DNA from: Tomitella biformata AHU 1821
GTDB taxonomy: Bacteria > Actinomycetota > Actinomycetes > Mycobacteriales > Mycobacteriaceae
Direction: 5' to 3'
Length of the DNA stretch: 64,000 bases
Assembly (NCBI RefSeq): GCF_000524475.1
Contig: NZ_BAVQ01000016.1
Coordinates: 1 to 64,000, forward strand
The translations under genes were made by a program, and so were the position numbers. Positions 45,108 through 55,498 of the stretch are shown here, in pieces. The notes below the pieces were generated by a model. The model saw nothing but the letters and a program-made list of their open reading frames with translations. It was not told the DNA's origin and did not search any database. How positions within the stretch are numbered: position 1 is the first letter of the stretch; each line of letters opens with the position of its first letter.

Positions 45108-46280
45108 ATGGATGCCGTGGCCGCAACATCTGATAGCAAAATCCCGTCCGCCCCATCCGCCAGCGCAGCGCCCCCCAGCGAGTATCACAGCCCGCTCCTC
45201 TCCGAGCCGGGGGCGATTCCGCTGCCCCCCGGCGCCATTGACGAGGGCGTGGCCTGGCATTACGGCGATCCCTTCATCGAGCAGCGGGCGGCGGCCAGCG
45301 CCCTCGCCGTGGTCGACCGCTCCCATCGCGCTGTCATCAGGATCGCTGGGGATGACCGCCTCACCTGGCTGCACTCGCTCACCAGCCAGGACTTGGCGCA
45401 GCTGCCCGACGGGGCCAGCGCGGAGAGCCTCCTGCTGGATGTGAACGGCCGGATCGAGGAGCATTTCGTCCTCTCCGACCGCGACGGCGCGTCCTGGCTT
45501 GACACCGAGGCCTCCCACGGCGCCTCGCTGCTGGGCTACCTGACGAAGATGGTGTTCTGGTCCAAGGTCGAGCCCGTCGGCACCGACGAGCTGGCGCTGT
45601 TGAGCCTGCTGGGCCCCGACCTCGACTCCCCCGCCCTCGCCGCGCTCATCACCGTGCCCACCGAGGACTACGCCACCGCGCCCCTGCCCGACGGCGGCTT
45701 CGTCCGGCGCATGCCATGGCCCGGCGGCGGTTCCCTGGACCTGCTTGTCCCCCGCGCGCAGCTCGTCTCGTGGTGGCGCACCCTCGCCAGCATCGCGAAG
45801 CCCGCCGGCATCTGGGCCTACGAGGCCCTCCGGGTGGAGTCGCTGCGGCCCCGCCTGTCTGTGGATACGGACGAGCGCACCATTCCGCACGAGGTCTCCT
45901 GGATCGGCGGCCCCGCTGATGGGGGCGCGGTGCACCTGGACAAGGGCTGCTACCGCGGCCAGGAGACTGTGGCCCGCGTGCACAACCTCGGCAAGCCGCC
46001 GCGGCATCTGGTGCTGATCCACCTCGACGGGACCGCGGACGGGCGCCCCGAGACCGGCGATGATGTCACCGCCGCCGGGCGCACTGTCGGCCGCGTCGGC
46101 ACCGTGGTGGAGCACCACATGCTGGGCCCCGTCGCGCTCGCCCTGGTGCGCCGCGCGCTGACGGCGGACACCGAGCTGACCGCCGGCCCCTGCGCCGCGT
46201 CCATCGACCCCGACTCGATGCCGAAGCACGACGAGTTCCAGGCCGGCCGGGCCGCCGTGGATCGGCTTCGCGGACGCTAG
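45108..46280 (+). CDS. ygfZ: Folate-binding YgfZ-like protein
   Basis: A 390-residue tetrahydrofolate-binding protein related to GcvT. The hallmark KGCYRGQE motif is present near residue 282 (LDKGCYRGQETVARVHNLG). YgfZ helps assemble or repair Fe-S clusters in enzymes such as MiaB. ATG 45108 or GTG 45117 could be the start; the first 45 residues are low complexity. Adjacent genes match mycobacterial order. Confidence 0.9.
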   Translation: MDAVAATSDSKIPSAPSASAAPPSEYHSPLLSEPGAIPLPPGAIDEGVAWHYGDPFIEQRAAASALAVVDRSHRAVIRIAGDDRLTWLHSLTSQDLAQLPDGASAESLLLDVNGRIEEHFVLSDRDGASWLDTEASHGASLLGYLTKMVFWSKVEPVGTDELALLSLLGPDLDSPALAALITVPTEDYATAPLPDGGFVRRMPWPGGGSLDLLVPRAQLVSWWRTLASIAKPAGIWAYEALRVESLRPRLSVDTDERTIPHEVSWIGGPADGGAVHLDKGCYRGQETVARVHNLGKPPRHLVLIHLDGTADGRPETGDDVTAAGRTVGRVGTVVEHHMLGPVALALVRRALTADTELTAGPCAASIDPDSMPKHDEFQAGRAAVDRLRGR

Positions 46281-46458
46281 CGGCCAGCCCACACGCTGGC
46301 CGGATGCCAGCCTGGCCAGGCCCTTGCCGACACCGCGGGTATCCGGTGGCGGCACTTCCGACGCGGGCAGGCTAGAGTGTGTGTCAGGAACAGACCCATA
46401 ATTGAACGGGGCCGCCACGATCCCCAGGCCGCCCCGTCATTGAATGAAGGGGGCAGTC

Positions 46459-46659
46459 ATGGGCCGCGGCCGCGCGAAGGCAAAGCAGACCAAGGTTGCA
46501 CGGAAACTGAAGTATTCTTCTCCGACAACCGATTTCGACAACCTGCAGCAAGAACTCGCAGGATCGTCCCCGGCTAAGGGCCTCTTCGACGAGGACCGGT
46601 CGAGCCAGGGCGGACCATCGACGTCGGATTCTGACGACTACGACAAGTGGAGTGGCTGA
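46459..46659 (+). CDS. DUF3073 small protein
   Basis: A 66-residue protein: MGRGRAKAKQTKVARKLKYS, then TTDFDNLQQELAG and an acidic end DSDDYDKWSG. This is the conserved actinobacterial DUF3073 (Rv0810c type). The basic N-terminus and acidic C-terminus suggest nucleic-acid or ribosome contact, but no function is known. ATG 46459 lies behind GAAGGGGGC. Confidence 0.93.
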   Translation: MGRGRAKAKQTKVARKLKYSSPTTDFDNLQQELAGSSPAKGLFDEDRSSQGGPSTSDSDDYDKWSG

Positions 46660-46796
46660 GCTCCTCCTGCCGGGCTGACTGCGCCGCCGTTCTCCAGGCG
46701 CGCTGCCCACACCTGATAATCACTCGGAAGACGTCGAACTGCCGTACCTAGGCGTTCGGCGTCTTTCGTGTTCCTGAGAGTCCTCGCGTCGTGCGA

Positions 46797-46838
46797 ATAA
46801 AGCTGGGCCCCACCGTGCACGGTGGGGCCCAGCTTTAT
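46797..46838. terminator. Bidirectional palindromic terminator between DUF3073 and purM
   Basis: A 42-base perfect palindrome with a GC-rich stem, ATAAAGCTGGGCCCCACCG and its complement, around TGCA. The ends are A- and T-rich on both strands, so it can end both the DUF3073 and the purM transcripts. Confidence 0.92.
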
Positions 46839-46848
46839 CATCGGTGGC

Positions 46849-47952
46849 TTAGAAGCGGGGGTGGTTGCCCACGAGCCAGGCGCGCTCTGCGGCCTCGCCG
46901 TCGCTCTTGCCGACGGTGCCAAGGACCCAGCTGTCGATGTGCCGGGCTGTGAGGACTGCCAGGGCCCGGTCGACGTCGCCGGGGGCGACCACGGCGACCA
47001 TGCCGACACCCATGTTGAACGTGGCCTCCATCTCGGCGCGCTCCACCCGGCCGCGCTGCTGGATAACCGAGAAGACCGGCGCCGGAGTCCAGGAACCGCG
47101 ATCGAGCTCCGCCACGAGGCCGTGGGGCAGCACACGGCCCAGGTTGCTGGCCAGGCCGCCACCTGTCACGTGCGAGAAGGTCCGGACCTCGGTCTCGGCA
47201 ACAAGCGCGAGACAGTCCTTGGAGTAGATCGCGGTGGGCTCGAGCATCTCCTCGCCGAGGGTGCGGCCGAACTCCTCCACGTGCCCTTCCAGTGGCATCC
47301 GGGCGATGTCCAGGAGCACCTTCCGGGCCAGCGAGTAGCCGTTGGAGTGCAGGCCCGACGAGCGCATCGCGATGATGACGTCGCCGGGGCGCACGCGGTC
47401 GGGACCCAGCAGCGAGTCCGCCTCGACGATGCCGACGCCGGTGCCCGAGATGTCATAGGCGTCGTCGGCCATCAGGCCGGGGTGCTCCGCGGTCTCGCCG
47501 CCGAGCAGCGCACAGCCGGCGAGCACGCAGCCGTCCGCGATGCCGCCAACGATCTCCGCGACGCGCTCCGGGACGACCTTGCCGATGGCGATGTAGTCCT
47601 GCATGAACAGCGGCTCCGCGCCGCACACCACGAGGTCGTCCACCACCATCGCGACGAGGTCGATCCCGATGGTGTCGTGCTTGTCCATCGCCTGCGCGAC
47701 GGCGATCTTGGTGCCCACGCCGTCGGAGGACGAGGCCAGCACCGGCTCGCGGTAGCCGCCCTTGAGGGCGAACAGCCCGGCGAAGCCACCGATCCCACCG
47801 ATCACCTCGGGCCGGGTCGCCTTCTTCACATGCGTCTTGAACAACTCGACAGCACGGTCGCCGGCGGCGATATCCACGCCGGCATCTGCGTACGATGCCC
47901 CGGCGTGGGCGCTAGCGGAGGTGGACTCCTCGGACAGGGAGTTGTCGGTCAT
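46849..47952 (-). CDS. purM: Phosphoribosylformylglycinamidine cyclo-ligase PurM
   Basis: A 367-residue AIR synthetase. It has SYADAGVDIAAGDRAVELFK at the start, then GVGTKIAVA, GIDLVAMVVDDLVVCGAEPLFMQDYIA and LLGGETAEHPGLM, all PurM motifs. It closes the imidazole ring to make aminoimidazole ribotide in purine synthesis. Start ATG 47952 (MTDNSLSEES) has CGGAG upstream. ATG 47970 is an alternative. Confidence 0.96.
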   Translation of the reverse strand: MTDNSLSEESTSASAHAGASYADAGVDIAAGDRAVELFKTHVKKATRPEVIGGIGGFAGLFALKGGYREPVLASSSDGVGTKIAVAQAMDKHDTIGIDLVAMVVDDLVVCGAEPLFMQDYIAIGKVVPERVAEIVGGIADGCVLAGCALLGGETAEHPGLMADDAYDISGTGVGIVEADSLLGPDRVRPGDVIIAMRSSGLHSNGYSLARKVLLDIARMPLEGHVEEFGRTLGEEMLEPTAIYSKDCLALVAETEVRTFSHVTGGGLASNLGRVLPHGLVAELDRGSWTPAPVFSVIQQRGRVERAEMEATFNMGVGMVAVVAPGDVDRALAVLTARHIDSWVLGTVGKSDGEAAERAWLVGNHPRF

Positions 47953-48029
47953 CAGGAACGGCTCCGGCATCGTGATAGGTAAGAAATTGGCAGACTTGCA
48001 CACCTACGGTACCGGAGCGCCAATTCCGG

Positions 48030-49013
48030 CTAGCTCTTGGCCAGTGCCGCATAGTCGACGCCCGTGAGCTCCACCGACTTGTCCCAGAGCTCCGCGGCGA
48101 GGGCGGGGTCGGCGGACTCCTTGCTGCGGTCCGCGTAGGCCACTGGACCACGGATACCGCCGAGCTGCCGCGGGCCCAGATAGTCGCCGTTGCGCACGTC
48201 CGGCATGCCCGCCGCGTATAGCAGCGAGTAGTCCGACTCCTCCACGTCGTTCGCGAAGCTCATCATCACGTACCGGAAGTACTGGCGGATATTGAAGGGC
48301 CCGGGCATGACGGTCTTGTAGCGGTCCGTACCCACCGAACCGGGGTGCGCGGCGACCGAGAGCGCGGCCCAGCCGGCCTGCTCGAACCTGCGGGCCAACT
48401 CCGCCGCGAAGAGCATGTTCGCTAACTTCGACTGGGAGTAGGCGCCCATCCCCGAGTACTTCCGCTTCTTATAGCTCACGTCCGCAAGATCGAGCTGGGC
48501 GTCGTGGTGGTCGATGCTGCCGTGCGTGATCACCCGCGCGGCCGCGGCCCGGTGCAGCAGCGGCAGGAGCAGTCCGGTGAGGGCGAAGTGTCCCAGGTGG
48601 TTGACGGCGAAGTGCAGCTCATGCCCGTCGGCAGTCTCGGTGTGCATGATGCCCATGACGCCGGCGTTGTTGATCAGCACGTCGACCTTCTCCCGCAGAT
48701 CCGCCAACTGCGCGGCGCTCTCGCGGATGCCGGCGGGGTGCGCCAGATTCAGGGGGATAAGCACGGGTGTCCCGGCCGGGCCGACCTCCTTGACCCGCTC
48801 CAGCACCATCTCGCCGCGCTGGAGGTTGCGGCACATCAGCACGATATCCGCGCCGGCCGTGGCCAGAGAGATCGCCGCGCGGGAGCCAATGAAGCCGTTG
48901 GCGCCGGTGACCACGACGGTCTTGCCGGTCAGATCCGGCAGATCCGTCGGACTGAAATTCGCGACCTGCAGGGCCTCTGGCCGACTGGCCGCGACCTTGT
49001 CAGTTGGTGCCAT
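48030..49013 (-). CDS. Short-chain dehydrogenase/reductase
   Basis: A 327-residue SDR. It has the cofactor motif TGANGFIGSRAA near residue 35, NNAGVMG near 110 and the catalytic YSQSK near 193. The Ser of the triad is probably in ITHGSID. The sequence resembles retinol-dehydrogenase/WW-domain-oxidoreductase-like SDRs. The substrate is unknown. It lies between purF and purM, an insertion relative to the mycobacterial order. Confidence 0.85.
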   Translation of the reverse strand: MAPTDKVAASRPEALQVANFSPTDLPDLTGKTVVVTGANGFIGSRAAISLATAGADIVLMCRNLQRGEMVLERVKEVGPAGTPVLIPLNLAHPAGIRESAAQLADLREKVDVLINNAGVMGIMHTETADGHELHFAVNHLGHFALTGLLLPLLHRAAAARVITHGSIDHHDAQLDLADVSYKKRKYSGMGAYSQSKLANMLFAAELARRFEQAGWAALSVAAHPGSVGTDRYKTVMPGPFNIRQYFRYVMMSFANDVEESDYSLLYAAGMPDVRNGDYLGPRQLGGIRGPVAYADRSKESADPALAAELWDKSVELTGVDYAALAKS

Positions 49014-49121
49014 CTCAACCACCCCATCGACTGGTTTTGAGATCCAGTCTAGCGCCCAGGGCAAGCCCCGCACCGGTCGTACGCTTGGTCTACCAGCGCC
49101 GATGCGGGGTGGCGGGACGGT

Positions 49122-50723
49122 CTAGGCGTTCGCCTTATCGGACTCGGATGTCGCTGTGCGCTCGAGCATCGAGTCCACCACGTGCTTGCCCAGGTTCGCG
49201 CCCGGGGGCAGATCCAGGGGGTAATGGCCGGTGAAGCAGGCAGCGCACAGCTTGTCGGCCGGCTGCTCGGTCGCCGCGATCATGCCGGCGGTGGAGATGT
49301 AGCCGAGAGAATCCGCGCCGATAGACCGGCGGATGCCGTCCACCATGTCGTCGATCGACGGCTTGCCAGTGCTGTTCTCAGAGGCCAGCTCCGCGACGTC
49401 CGCGCCATTCGCGATGAGCTCGGCAGGCGAGGCGAAGTCGATGCCGTAGAAGCATGGCCAGCGCACCGGCGGCGACGCGATCCGCACGTGCACCTCGAGG
49501 GCGCCGGCCTCGCGCAGCATCCGCACGAGCGCGCGCTGGGTGTTGCCGCGCACGATCGAGTCATCCACCACCACGAGTTTCTTGCCCTTGATGACCTCGC
49601 GCAGCGGGTTGAGCTTGAGCCGGATGCCAAGCTGCCGGATGGTCTGACTGGGCTGGATGAAGGTCCGCCCGACATACGCGTTCTTGACCAGTCCCTGGCC
49701 GTAGCTGATGCCGGAGCCCTGCGCATAGCCGATCGCGGCGGGGGTGCCGGACTCTGGGACCGGGATCACCAGATCACCGAAGTCCGCGGGATGTTCCACG
49801 GCGAGGCGGCGGCCGATCTCGACGCGCGTGGCATGCACGGAGCGGCCGGAGATGACGCTGTCCGGACGAGCGAGGTAGACGAGCTCGAAGACGCAGCCCT
49901 TGCGGTCGGCCTCGGCGAAACGCGAGGAGCGCACGCCGTCGGCGTCGATGGCGAGCAGCTCGCCGGGCTCGATCTCGCGGACGAAGGACGCGCCGACGAT
50001 ATCTAGCGCGGAGGTCTCGCTCGCGACGACCCAGCCCCGCTCGAGGCGGCCCAGGCACAGCGGGCGGACGCCGTGCCGATCACGCGCGGCGTAGAGGGCG
50101 TTCTCGTCCATGAACGTCAGACAGAAGGCGCCGCGCAGCTTCGGCAGCAGCTCCATCGCGGCCTGCTCGATGGTTCTGTCCGCGGCGGCGTGCGCCAACA
50201 GGGAGCCGACGAGGTCCGAGTCGGAGTCCCCGGAGCCGGCCTGCCGACGGCCGATGATCCCGTCGCGGCGCGCGTCCGCCGCGAGCTGGGCGGTGTTCAC
50301 CAGGTTGCCGTTGTGGCCCAGTGCGAGACCGGTGCCGGCCGCGGTGGTGCGGAAGATGGGCTGCGCGTTCTCCCAGCTGGTCGCGCCCGTCGTGGTGTAT
50401 CGGGTGTGGCCGATGGCGACATGCCCGTCCATGGAGGCGAGGGTCTGCTCGTCGAAGACCTGCGAGACCAGTCCCAGGTCCTTGAACACCAAGACCTGCG
50501 AGCCGTCGGCGACCGCAATGCCCGCGGCCTCTTGGCCGCGGTGCTGCAGGGCGTACAGGCCGTAATAGGAGAGCTTGGCGACGGTCTCGCCGGGCGCCCA
50601 AACGCCGAAGACCCCGCACTCTTCCTTGGGGCCCTGCTCGCCCTGGTCGTCGAGATCCACCGGCTGCGAAGCCCCGATGACGTTGTCCTGCTGGGTGGTC
50701 GTCGAATCGACGTCAATCACCAC
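49122..50723 (-). CDS. purF: Amidophosphoribosyltransferase PurF
   Basis: A 533-residue enzyme for the first step of purine synthesis. A short propeptide precedes the nucleophile Cys in KEECGVFGVWAPGE, which implies self-processing. The glutaminase domain has QHRGQEAAGIAV. The PRPP-binding loop is VVVDDSIVRGNTQ near residue 390. GTG 50723 follows a GGAG. It belongs to the purL-purF-purM minus-strand block. Confidence 0.97.
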   Translation of the reverse strand: MVIDVDSTTTQQDNVIGASQPVDLDDQGEQGPKEECGVFGVWAPGETVAKLSYYGLYALQHRGQEAAGIAVADGSQVLVFKDLGLVSQVFDEQTLASMDGHVAIGHTRYTTTGATSWENAQPIFRTTAAGTGLALGHNGNLVNTAQLAADARRDGIIGRRQAGSGDSDSDLVGSLLAHAAADRTIEQAAMELLPKLRGAFCLTFMDENALYAARDRHGVRPLCLGRLERGWVVASETSALDIVGASFVREIEPGELLAIDADGVRSSRFAEADRKGCVFELVYLARPDSVISGRSVHATRVEIGRRLAVEHPADFGDLVIPVPESGTPAAIGYAQGSGISYGQGLVKNAYVGRTFIQPSQTIRQLGIRLKLNPLREVIKGKKLVVVDDSIVRGNTQRALVRMLREAGALEVHVRIASPPVRWPCFYGIDFASPAELIANGADVAELASENSTGKPSIDDMVDGIRRSIGADSLGYISTAGMIAATEQPADKLCAACFTGHYPLDLPPGANLGKHVVDSMLERTATSESDKANA

Positions 50724-50836
50724 TGATTGCTCCCTAAGCGCCGGGTGTGAGATGCCTCAACAGTCTACGGGTACCGCAGACCACGCAATACCCGCCATGG
50801 CGTCGGACTCCTCACATACTGGGACGTGAATGCCAG

Positions 50837-51223
50837 TCAGAGCGGCACAATCGGCAGCCAATGCGCGATCTCGGACGCCCGCGAGCCCGACGCGTCCACC
50901 TGCCCGCGCGCCGCGAGCGCGTCGAACTCCGCCAGGCCGGCCGCCAGGAGCAACCAGGACCGAGGATCCACCTCCACCACGTTCGGCGGCGTGCCGCGGG
51001 TGTGCCGCAGGCCCTCGACGCATTGGACCGCGACGAACGGCGGCACCCGCACCTCGACGCTGCCGCCCGGCGCGATCGCGGCTAGGGACCGCGCGGTCAG
51101 CCGCACCGCCTCCGCCAGCTCCGCGCGGGCGGGGGCCTCAGCTCCGACCTCGTCGCGCAGCCACGGCGCGATCGCGAGCATCGCGGCGCGCACTGCGGCG
51201 GGGTCCGGCGCCTTCCGACTCAT
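50837..51223 (-). CDS. Sterol-carrier-like protein (Rv0807 type)
   Basis: A 128-residue protein. The C-terminal half (PGGSVEVRVPPFVAVQC, then HTRGTPPNVVEVDPRSWLLLAAGL) has the SCP2/maleylpyruvate isomerase-associated strand and helix pattern. It is found next to purF in Mycobacteriales and its role is unknown. Start ATG 51223 sits in a 17-base tandem duplication that links it to the upstream gene. Confidence 0.75.
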   Translation of the reverse strand: MSRKAPDPAAVRAAMLAIAPWLRDEVGAEAPARAELAEAVRLTARSLAAIAPGGSVEVRVPPFVAVQCVEGLRHTRGTPPNVVEVDPRSWLLLAAGLAEFDALAARGQVDASGSRASEIAHWLPIVPL

Positions 51224-51253
51224 TTCTCGGGGCCCATCATTTCTCGGGGCCCT
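51220..51253. repeat. 17-bp tandem duplication across a start/stop junction
   Basis: TCATTTCTCGGGGCCC plus one base occurs twice in tandem. On the minus strand each copy carries ATGA. One copy holds the stop of the alpha/beta hydrolase, the other the ATG of the sterol-carrier-like gene. Confidence 0.85.
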
Positions 51254-53000
51254 GGGTCTCCATGGCCGTGCGGAGCAGCACCCGCGTGCGCTCGGTGTCC
51301 GCACTGGTCCAGCCGTCCGGCGCCGCCACCGCGGCCCAGCCGTCGAGCACCTGGGTGCCGTAGTTGTGGCCGTGACCGTCGGTGACGCCGGCCGCGTTGC
51401 CGAGGTCGGCGCTAACCTGCCAGAACGTCACGATCGGGAACCAGCGCATGCTCGGCAGGCGATCTTGCCCGGGCGCTTCCCGCAGCCAGTCCGGGCGCTG
51501 GAACAGCAGCTTGGTCGACCACCACACCACGGGGTCCGAAGCGTGCTGGAGGTAGAGCACTCGGGGCTCGAGCCACTCCCCCACATTCGGGTCGATGTTC
51601 TCGCCATTGTTGGCGAACCGCACGACGAGGCCGTCCGAGTACTGCGGCCGCACCATGGGGCTGCCAGGATCGCGGCGCTTCACCAGCTCGCCCCACAGCC
51701 GGTTGGAGTTCGGCGGGCCCACCCACAGCACCCCGTCCACCTCGTCGCGGATTTCCGCAAGGGAGTCGAAGGCCCCCTCGCCGGACTGGGTGCCGAGGCT
51801 CTCGCCGTAGACGAACAGCTTCGGCCGAGTGGCCTCAGGCAGCCGGGCCCACTCCCCCTGCACCCGCTCCACCAGCATCTTACCCGCGGCCGCGGCGGCG
51901 GGCCGGTCTGCCAGGAACGAGATGGCGCTCGGTTGATAGGAGTACTGCGCGGCAACGATGGCGGTGTCCCCGCCGTAGAGCAGCTCGACGGCTTGGGCGG
52001 CCGTCGGGTTCACCCAGCCGGTGCCCGTGCTGGGGACGAGGATCAGCGCCGCCCGCTCAAACGCGCCGGTCCGCTTGAGCTCGGCCATGAGCAGGTCCAT
52101 GCGCTCCTCCGCGGTGGGCGCGGACTCCAGGCCGACATAGGCGCGCACCGGCTCCTTCGCCGGCGCGCCGGTCCGCGTCGCCAGGTCCTCCGCATCCCAG
52201 CCGCGGGCCACGAAGTTGCGCCCCTCGTAGCCGAGCGTGTCCCATTCCGCGAGCGAGGCGGGGCTGCCGGAGCGCTCGCTGGCCGTGGGCTGCTCGATGC
52301 CCTCGGCCGTCGTGTCGTTGAAGTTGCTGAAGATCCGGTTGGTGATGTTGAACGCCACCTGCACCAGGACGCCGTTGACGAGCATCACGAACAGCACCGC
52401 GACGATGGCCGCTCCGAACGTGGTCGCGACCGGCTGCGGCACCTTCGTGAACCGGTTGATGCCCTGGGCGACCCAGCGCACGAGGTCGCGCAGCACGCGG
52501 GCGATGGTGAGCACCACTGCGGCCACCAGCAGGGTTACCAGCCCGGTGCGGATATAGCCGGTCGTCGTGGTGCCCTCGGACTCCATGATGACGGCGAGCT
52601 CGCGCTGCCAGCCCGCGGATGCGATGAGCATGGACAAGACGGTGATGACGCCGAGCACGGCGAGCACCAGCCGAATCGCAACCAGCCAGCCCTGGGGCAG
52701 CGGCCACCAGCTCTGCCGCGCCAGGATCCAGCGGTTGACCGCCCAGCCGACGACCACGCCGAATCCGTAGCCGATCGCGGCATTCAGCCCGCCGATCAGC
52801 CCCTGGAACATCCAGTCGCGCGGCAGCAGCGACGGGGTCAGCGACCAACAGAAGAAGAACGCCGCGAACACCAGCCCGGTGGTGTCGAATCGAAGTAGAC
52901 CCAGCAGCCATCGGCCAGCACGCCGCCAGCGCGGCCGGGCGCCGAGAACCTCGGCGTCCGGGAGCGCTGGCGGGGTATCGGCTGCGGGGTTCTCCGACAT
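51237..53000 (-). CDS. Membrane-anchored alpha/beta-hydrolase family protein
   Basis: A 587-residue protein. Residues 40-210 hold four or five membrane helices (GLVFAAFFFCWSLTPSLLP, LIGGLNAAIGYGFGVVVGWAV, LVLAVLGVITVLSMLIASA and others). The C-terminal 340 residues form an alpha/beta hydrolase domain with GESLG (nucleophile Ser) in KLFVYGESLGTQSG. This two-part layout is a known actinobacterial family of unknown substrate; lipid hydrolysis or transfer is possible. It begins nine bases after purL. Confidence 0.85.
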   Translation of the reverse strand: MSENPAADTPPALPDAEVLGARPRWRRAGRWLLGLLRFDTTGLVFAAFFFCWSLTPSLLPRDWMFQGLIGGLNAAIGYGFGVVVGWAVNRWILARQSWWPLPQGWLVAIRLVLAVLGVITVLSMLIASAGWQRELAVIMESEGTTTTGYIRTGLVTLLVAAVVLTIARVLRDLVRWVAQGINRFTKVPQPVATTFGAAIVAVLFVMLVNGVLVQVAFNITNRIFSNFNDTTAEGIEQPTASERSGSPASLAEWDTLGYEGRNFVARGWDAEDLATRTGAPAKEPVRAYVGLESAPTAEERMDLLMAELKRTGAFERAALILVPSTGTGWVNPTAAQAVELLYGGDTAIVAAQYSYQPSAISFLADRPAAAAAGKMLVERVQGEWARLPEATRPKLFVYGESLGTQSGEGAFDSLAEIRDEVDGVLWVGPPNSNRLWGELVKRRDPGSPMVRPQYSDGLVVRFANNGENIDPNVGEWLEPRVLYLQHASDPVVWWSTKLLFQRPDWLREAPGQDRLPSMRWFPIVTFWQVSADLGNAAGVTDGHGHNYGTQVLDGWAAVAAPDGWTSADTERTRVLLRTAMETQGPEK

Positions 53001-53009
53001 CTACGACAG

Positions 53010-55298
53010 TCAGCCGAACAGCGCCGGCAGCGTCGCCTCGAACGTCTCCCGAAGCTCGGCGAGAGTGATGGCGAACTGGTCCTGGACCTCGACGGAGTCC
53101 GACCCCTGATCGACGACGCCGATGCGGGTGCACGGCATCTGCCGGGCCTCGCACATAGCCACGAAGCGGCTCTCCTCGGTGCGCGGCACGGCGACAAGCG
53201 CGCGGCCGGCGGACTCGGAGAATAGGTGCGTGAACGCGTCGGCGCCCTCGGGCAGCAGGATGCGGCAGCCGGTCTCGCCGGCCAACGCGGCCTCGACGAC
53301 GGCCTGCATCAGGCCGCCCTCGGACAGGTCGTGCGCCGCGCTGATCAGACCATCGCGGCTGCTGGCGATGAGAATCTCGGAAAGCAGGCGCTCGCGCTCG
53401 AGGTCGACCTTCGGCGGGACTCCGCCGAGGTGGTCGTGGACAACCTGCGACCAGATAGAGCCGTCCAGCTCGTCGTGCGTGTCGCCAAGCAGCATCAGCG
53501 TCTCGCCGGGCTCAAGGCCCAGGCCCGTCGGGATGCGGCGGTGCACGTCGTCGATAACGCCGAGCACGGCGACCACGGGGGTCGGCAGGATCGGAGTCGA
53601 GCCGGTCTGGTTGTAGAGGCTGACGTTGCCGCCGGTGACCGGGATGCCCAGCTGCGCGCAGCCGTCCGCGAGGCCGCGCACAGCCTCTGCGAACTGCCAC
53701 ATCACGCCGGGATCCTCGGGCGAGCCGAAGTTCAGGCAGTTGGAGACGGCCTTCGGCGTCGCGCCGGTGGTGGAGACGTTGCGGTAGGCCTCGGCCAGTG
53801 CGAGCTGCGCGCCGGCGTACGGGTCGAGCATCGTGTAGCGGCCCGACGCGTCGGTGGCCAGGGCGATGCCGCGGCCCGTCGCCTCGTCGATGCGGATCAT
53901 GCCGGCGTCAGCGTGCTCGGCGAGGACGGTGTTGCCGCGCACGTAGCGGTCATACTGCGAGGTGATCCACTTGCGGCTGCACAGCTGCGGCGACGCGATC
54001 ATCGTCAGCACCGTCGCGCGCAGTTCCTCGGGGGTCTGCGGGCGGGCCAGGCTGGCGGTGGTGTTCGCGACCAGCGCGTCCTGGCTCGCGGGGCGCGCGT
54101 ACGGGCGGTTGTAGACGGGCCCGTCCTCGGCGAGGGTGCGCGGCGGGGCGTCGACCACGATCTCGCCGTGCCAGGTGATGACGAGGTTGTCACCGTCGGT
54201 GACCTCGCCGATGTCGGTGGCCAGCACGTCCCACTTCTTGCAGACCGCCATGAACGCGTCGACGTTCTCCGGGGTCACCACGGCGCACATGCGCTCTTGG
54301 GACTCGCTGGAGAGGATCTCGGCGGGGGTCATGCCCGTGGCGCGCAGCGGCACCCGCTCGAGGTAGATGTGCATGCCGCCGTCGCCCGCCGAGGCGAGCT
54401 CGGACGTGGCGCAGGCCAGGCCGGCGCCGCCGAGGTCCTGGATACCGACGACGAGGTCGGCCGCGTACACGTCGAGGCAGCACTCGATGAGGACCTTCTC
54501 GGCGAACGGGTCGCCGACCTGCACAGCGGGGAGGTTCTTGCGGCCCTGCTCCTCCTCGAAGGATGCGGAGGCCAGCACGGAGACGCCGCCGATGCCGTCG
54601 AGGCCGGTGCGCGCGCCGAACAAGATGATGCGGTTGCCCAGGCCCGAAGCGAATGCCAGGTGCAGGTCCTCGACGCGCATGACGCCGGCGCACAGCGCGT
54701 TGACCAGCGGGTTGCCACCATAGGAGGCGTCGAAGATGGTCTCGCCGCCGATGTTCGGCAGGCCCAGGCAGTTGCCGTAGGAGCCAATGCCGGCCACGGC
54801 GCCCTCGACGACGCGGCGCGTGTCCGGGGCGTCCGCCGCGCCGAAGCGCAGCTGGTCCATCACGGCGATCGGGCGCGCGCCCATGGCCATGATGTCGCGG
54901 ACGATGCCGCCGACGCCGGTCGCGGCGCCCTGGTGCGGCTCGATGTACGACGGGCTGTTGTGGCTCTCAACCTTGAACGTGACCGCCCAGCCGTCGCCGA
55001 CGTCCACGACGCCCGCGTTCTCGCCGATGCCCGCGAGCATGGAGGAGCGCATCTCGTCGGTGGTGGTCTCACCGAAGTACTTCAGGTGCACCTTGGAGGA
55101 CTTATAGGAGCAATGCTCGCTCCACATGATCGAGTACATCGCCAGCTCCGCCTCGGTGGGGCGGCGGCCGAGGATCTTCCTGATCTCGGCGTACTCGTCA
55201 TCCTTGAGGCCCAGCGCGCGGTGCGGCTGCTCGAGGTCGGAGGTCGCAGCGGCGTTGGCAACGGTATCGACCTGCGTGGCAGGAATTCCTGAAGACAC
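53010..55298 (-). CDS. purL: Phosphoribosylformylglycinamidine synthase subunit PurL
   Basis: A 762-residue small-type PurL. It has [22 protein letters not shown] near residue 50 (catalytic His), then [25 protein letters not shown] and [16 protein letters not shown]. With PurQ and PurS it makes FGAM using ATP and glutamine. PurQ and PurS are not adjacent here. GTG 55298 is the start. It leads the minus-strand purine block. Confidence 0.97.
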   Translation of the reverse strand: MSSGIPATQVDTVANAAATSDLEQPHRALGLKDDEYAEIRKILGRRPTEAELAMYSIMWSEHCSYKSSKVHLKYFGETTTDEMRSSMLAGIGENAGVVDVGDGWAVTFKVESHNSPSYIEPHQGAATGVGGIVRDIMAMGARPIAVMDQLRFGAADAPDTRRVVEGAVAGIGSYGNCLGLPNIGGETIFDASYGGNPLVNALCAGVMRVEDLHLAFASGLGNRIILFGARTGLDGIGGVSVLASASFEEEQGRKNLPAVQVGDPFAEKVLIECCLDVYAADLVVGIQDLGGAGLACATSELASAGDGGMHIYLERVPLRATGMTPAEILSSESQERMCAVVTPENVDAFMAVCKKWDVLATDIGEVTDGDNLVITWHGEIVVDAPPRTLAEDGPVYNRPYARPASQDALVANTTASLARPQTPEELRATVLTMIASPQLCSRKWITSQYDRYVRGNTVLAEHADAGMIRIDEATGRGIALATDASGRYTMLDPYAGAQLALAEAYRNVSTTGATPKAVSNCLNFGSPEDPGVMWQFAEAVRGLADGCAQLGIPVTGGNVSLYNQTGSTPILPTPVVAVLGVIDDVHRRIPTGLGLEPGETLMLLGDTHDELDGSIWSQVVHDHLGGVPPKVDLERERLLSEILIASSRDGLISAAHDLSEGGLMQAVVEAALAGETGCRILLPEGADAFTHLFSESAGRALVAVPRTEESRFVAMCEARQMPCTRIGVVDQGSDSVEVQDQFAITLAELRETFEATLPALFG

Positions 55299-55498
55299 TG
55301 GGAGTCGGGTCCCTTCCCTGGATGAGAATCTGTGGGGCTATCTGGCGGGCACTTCGGCGGCAAGGGCCTGGCCAAAGTCTAGCGGTGCCCGTCCTGCGCC
55401 TTTGTGCTGGCACGGGTGGCCGCCACCACTGTCGCCCGCAGACCCTGCGGATAGGGTTCCGGGGCACTGCAATCCGCCCGTCTTGAACTGGAGTTCCG

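Noticed and set aside
53226-55292. 688-residue plus-strand ORF
   Set aside because: Antisense shadow of purL.
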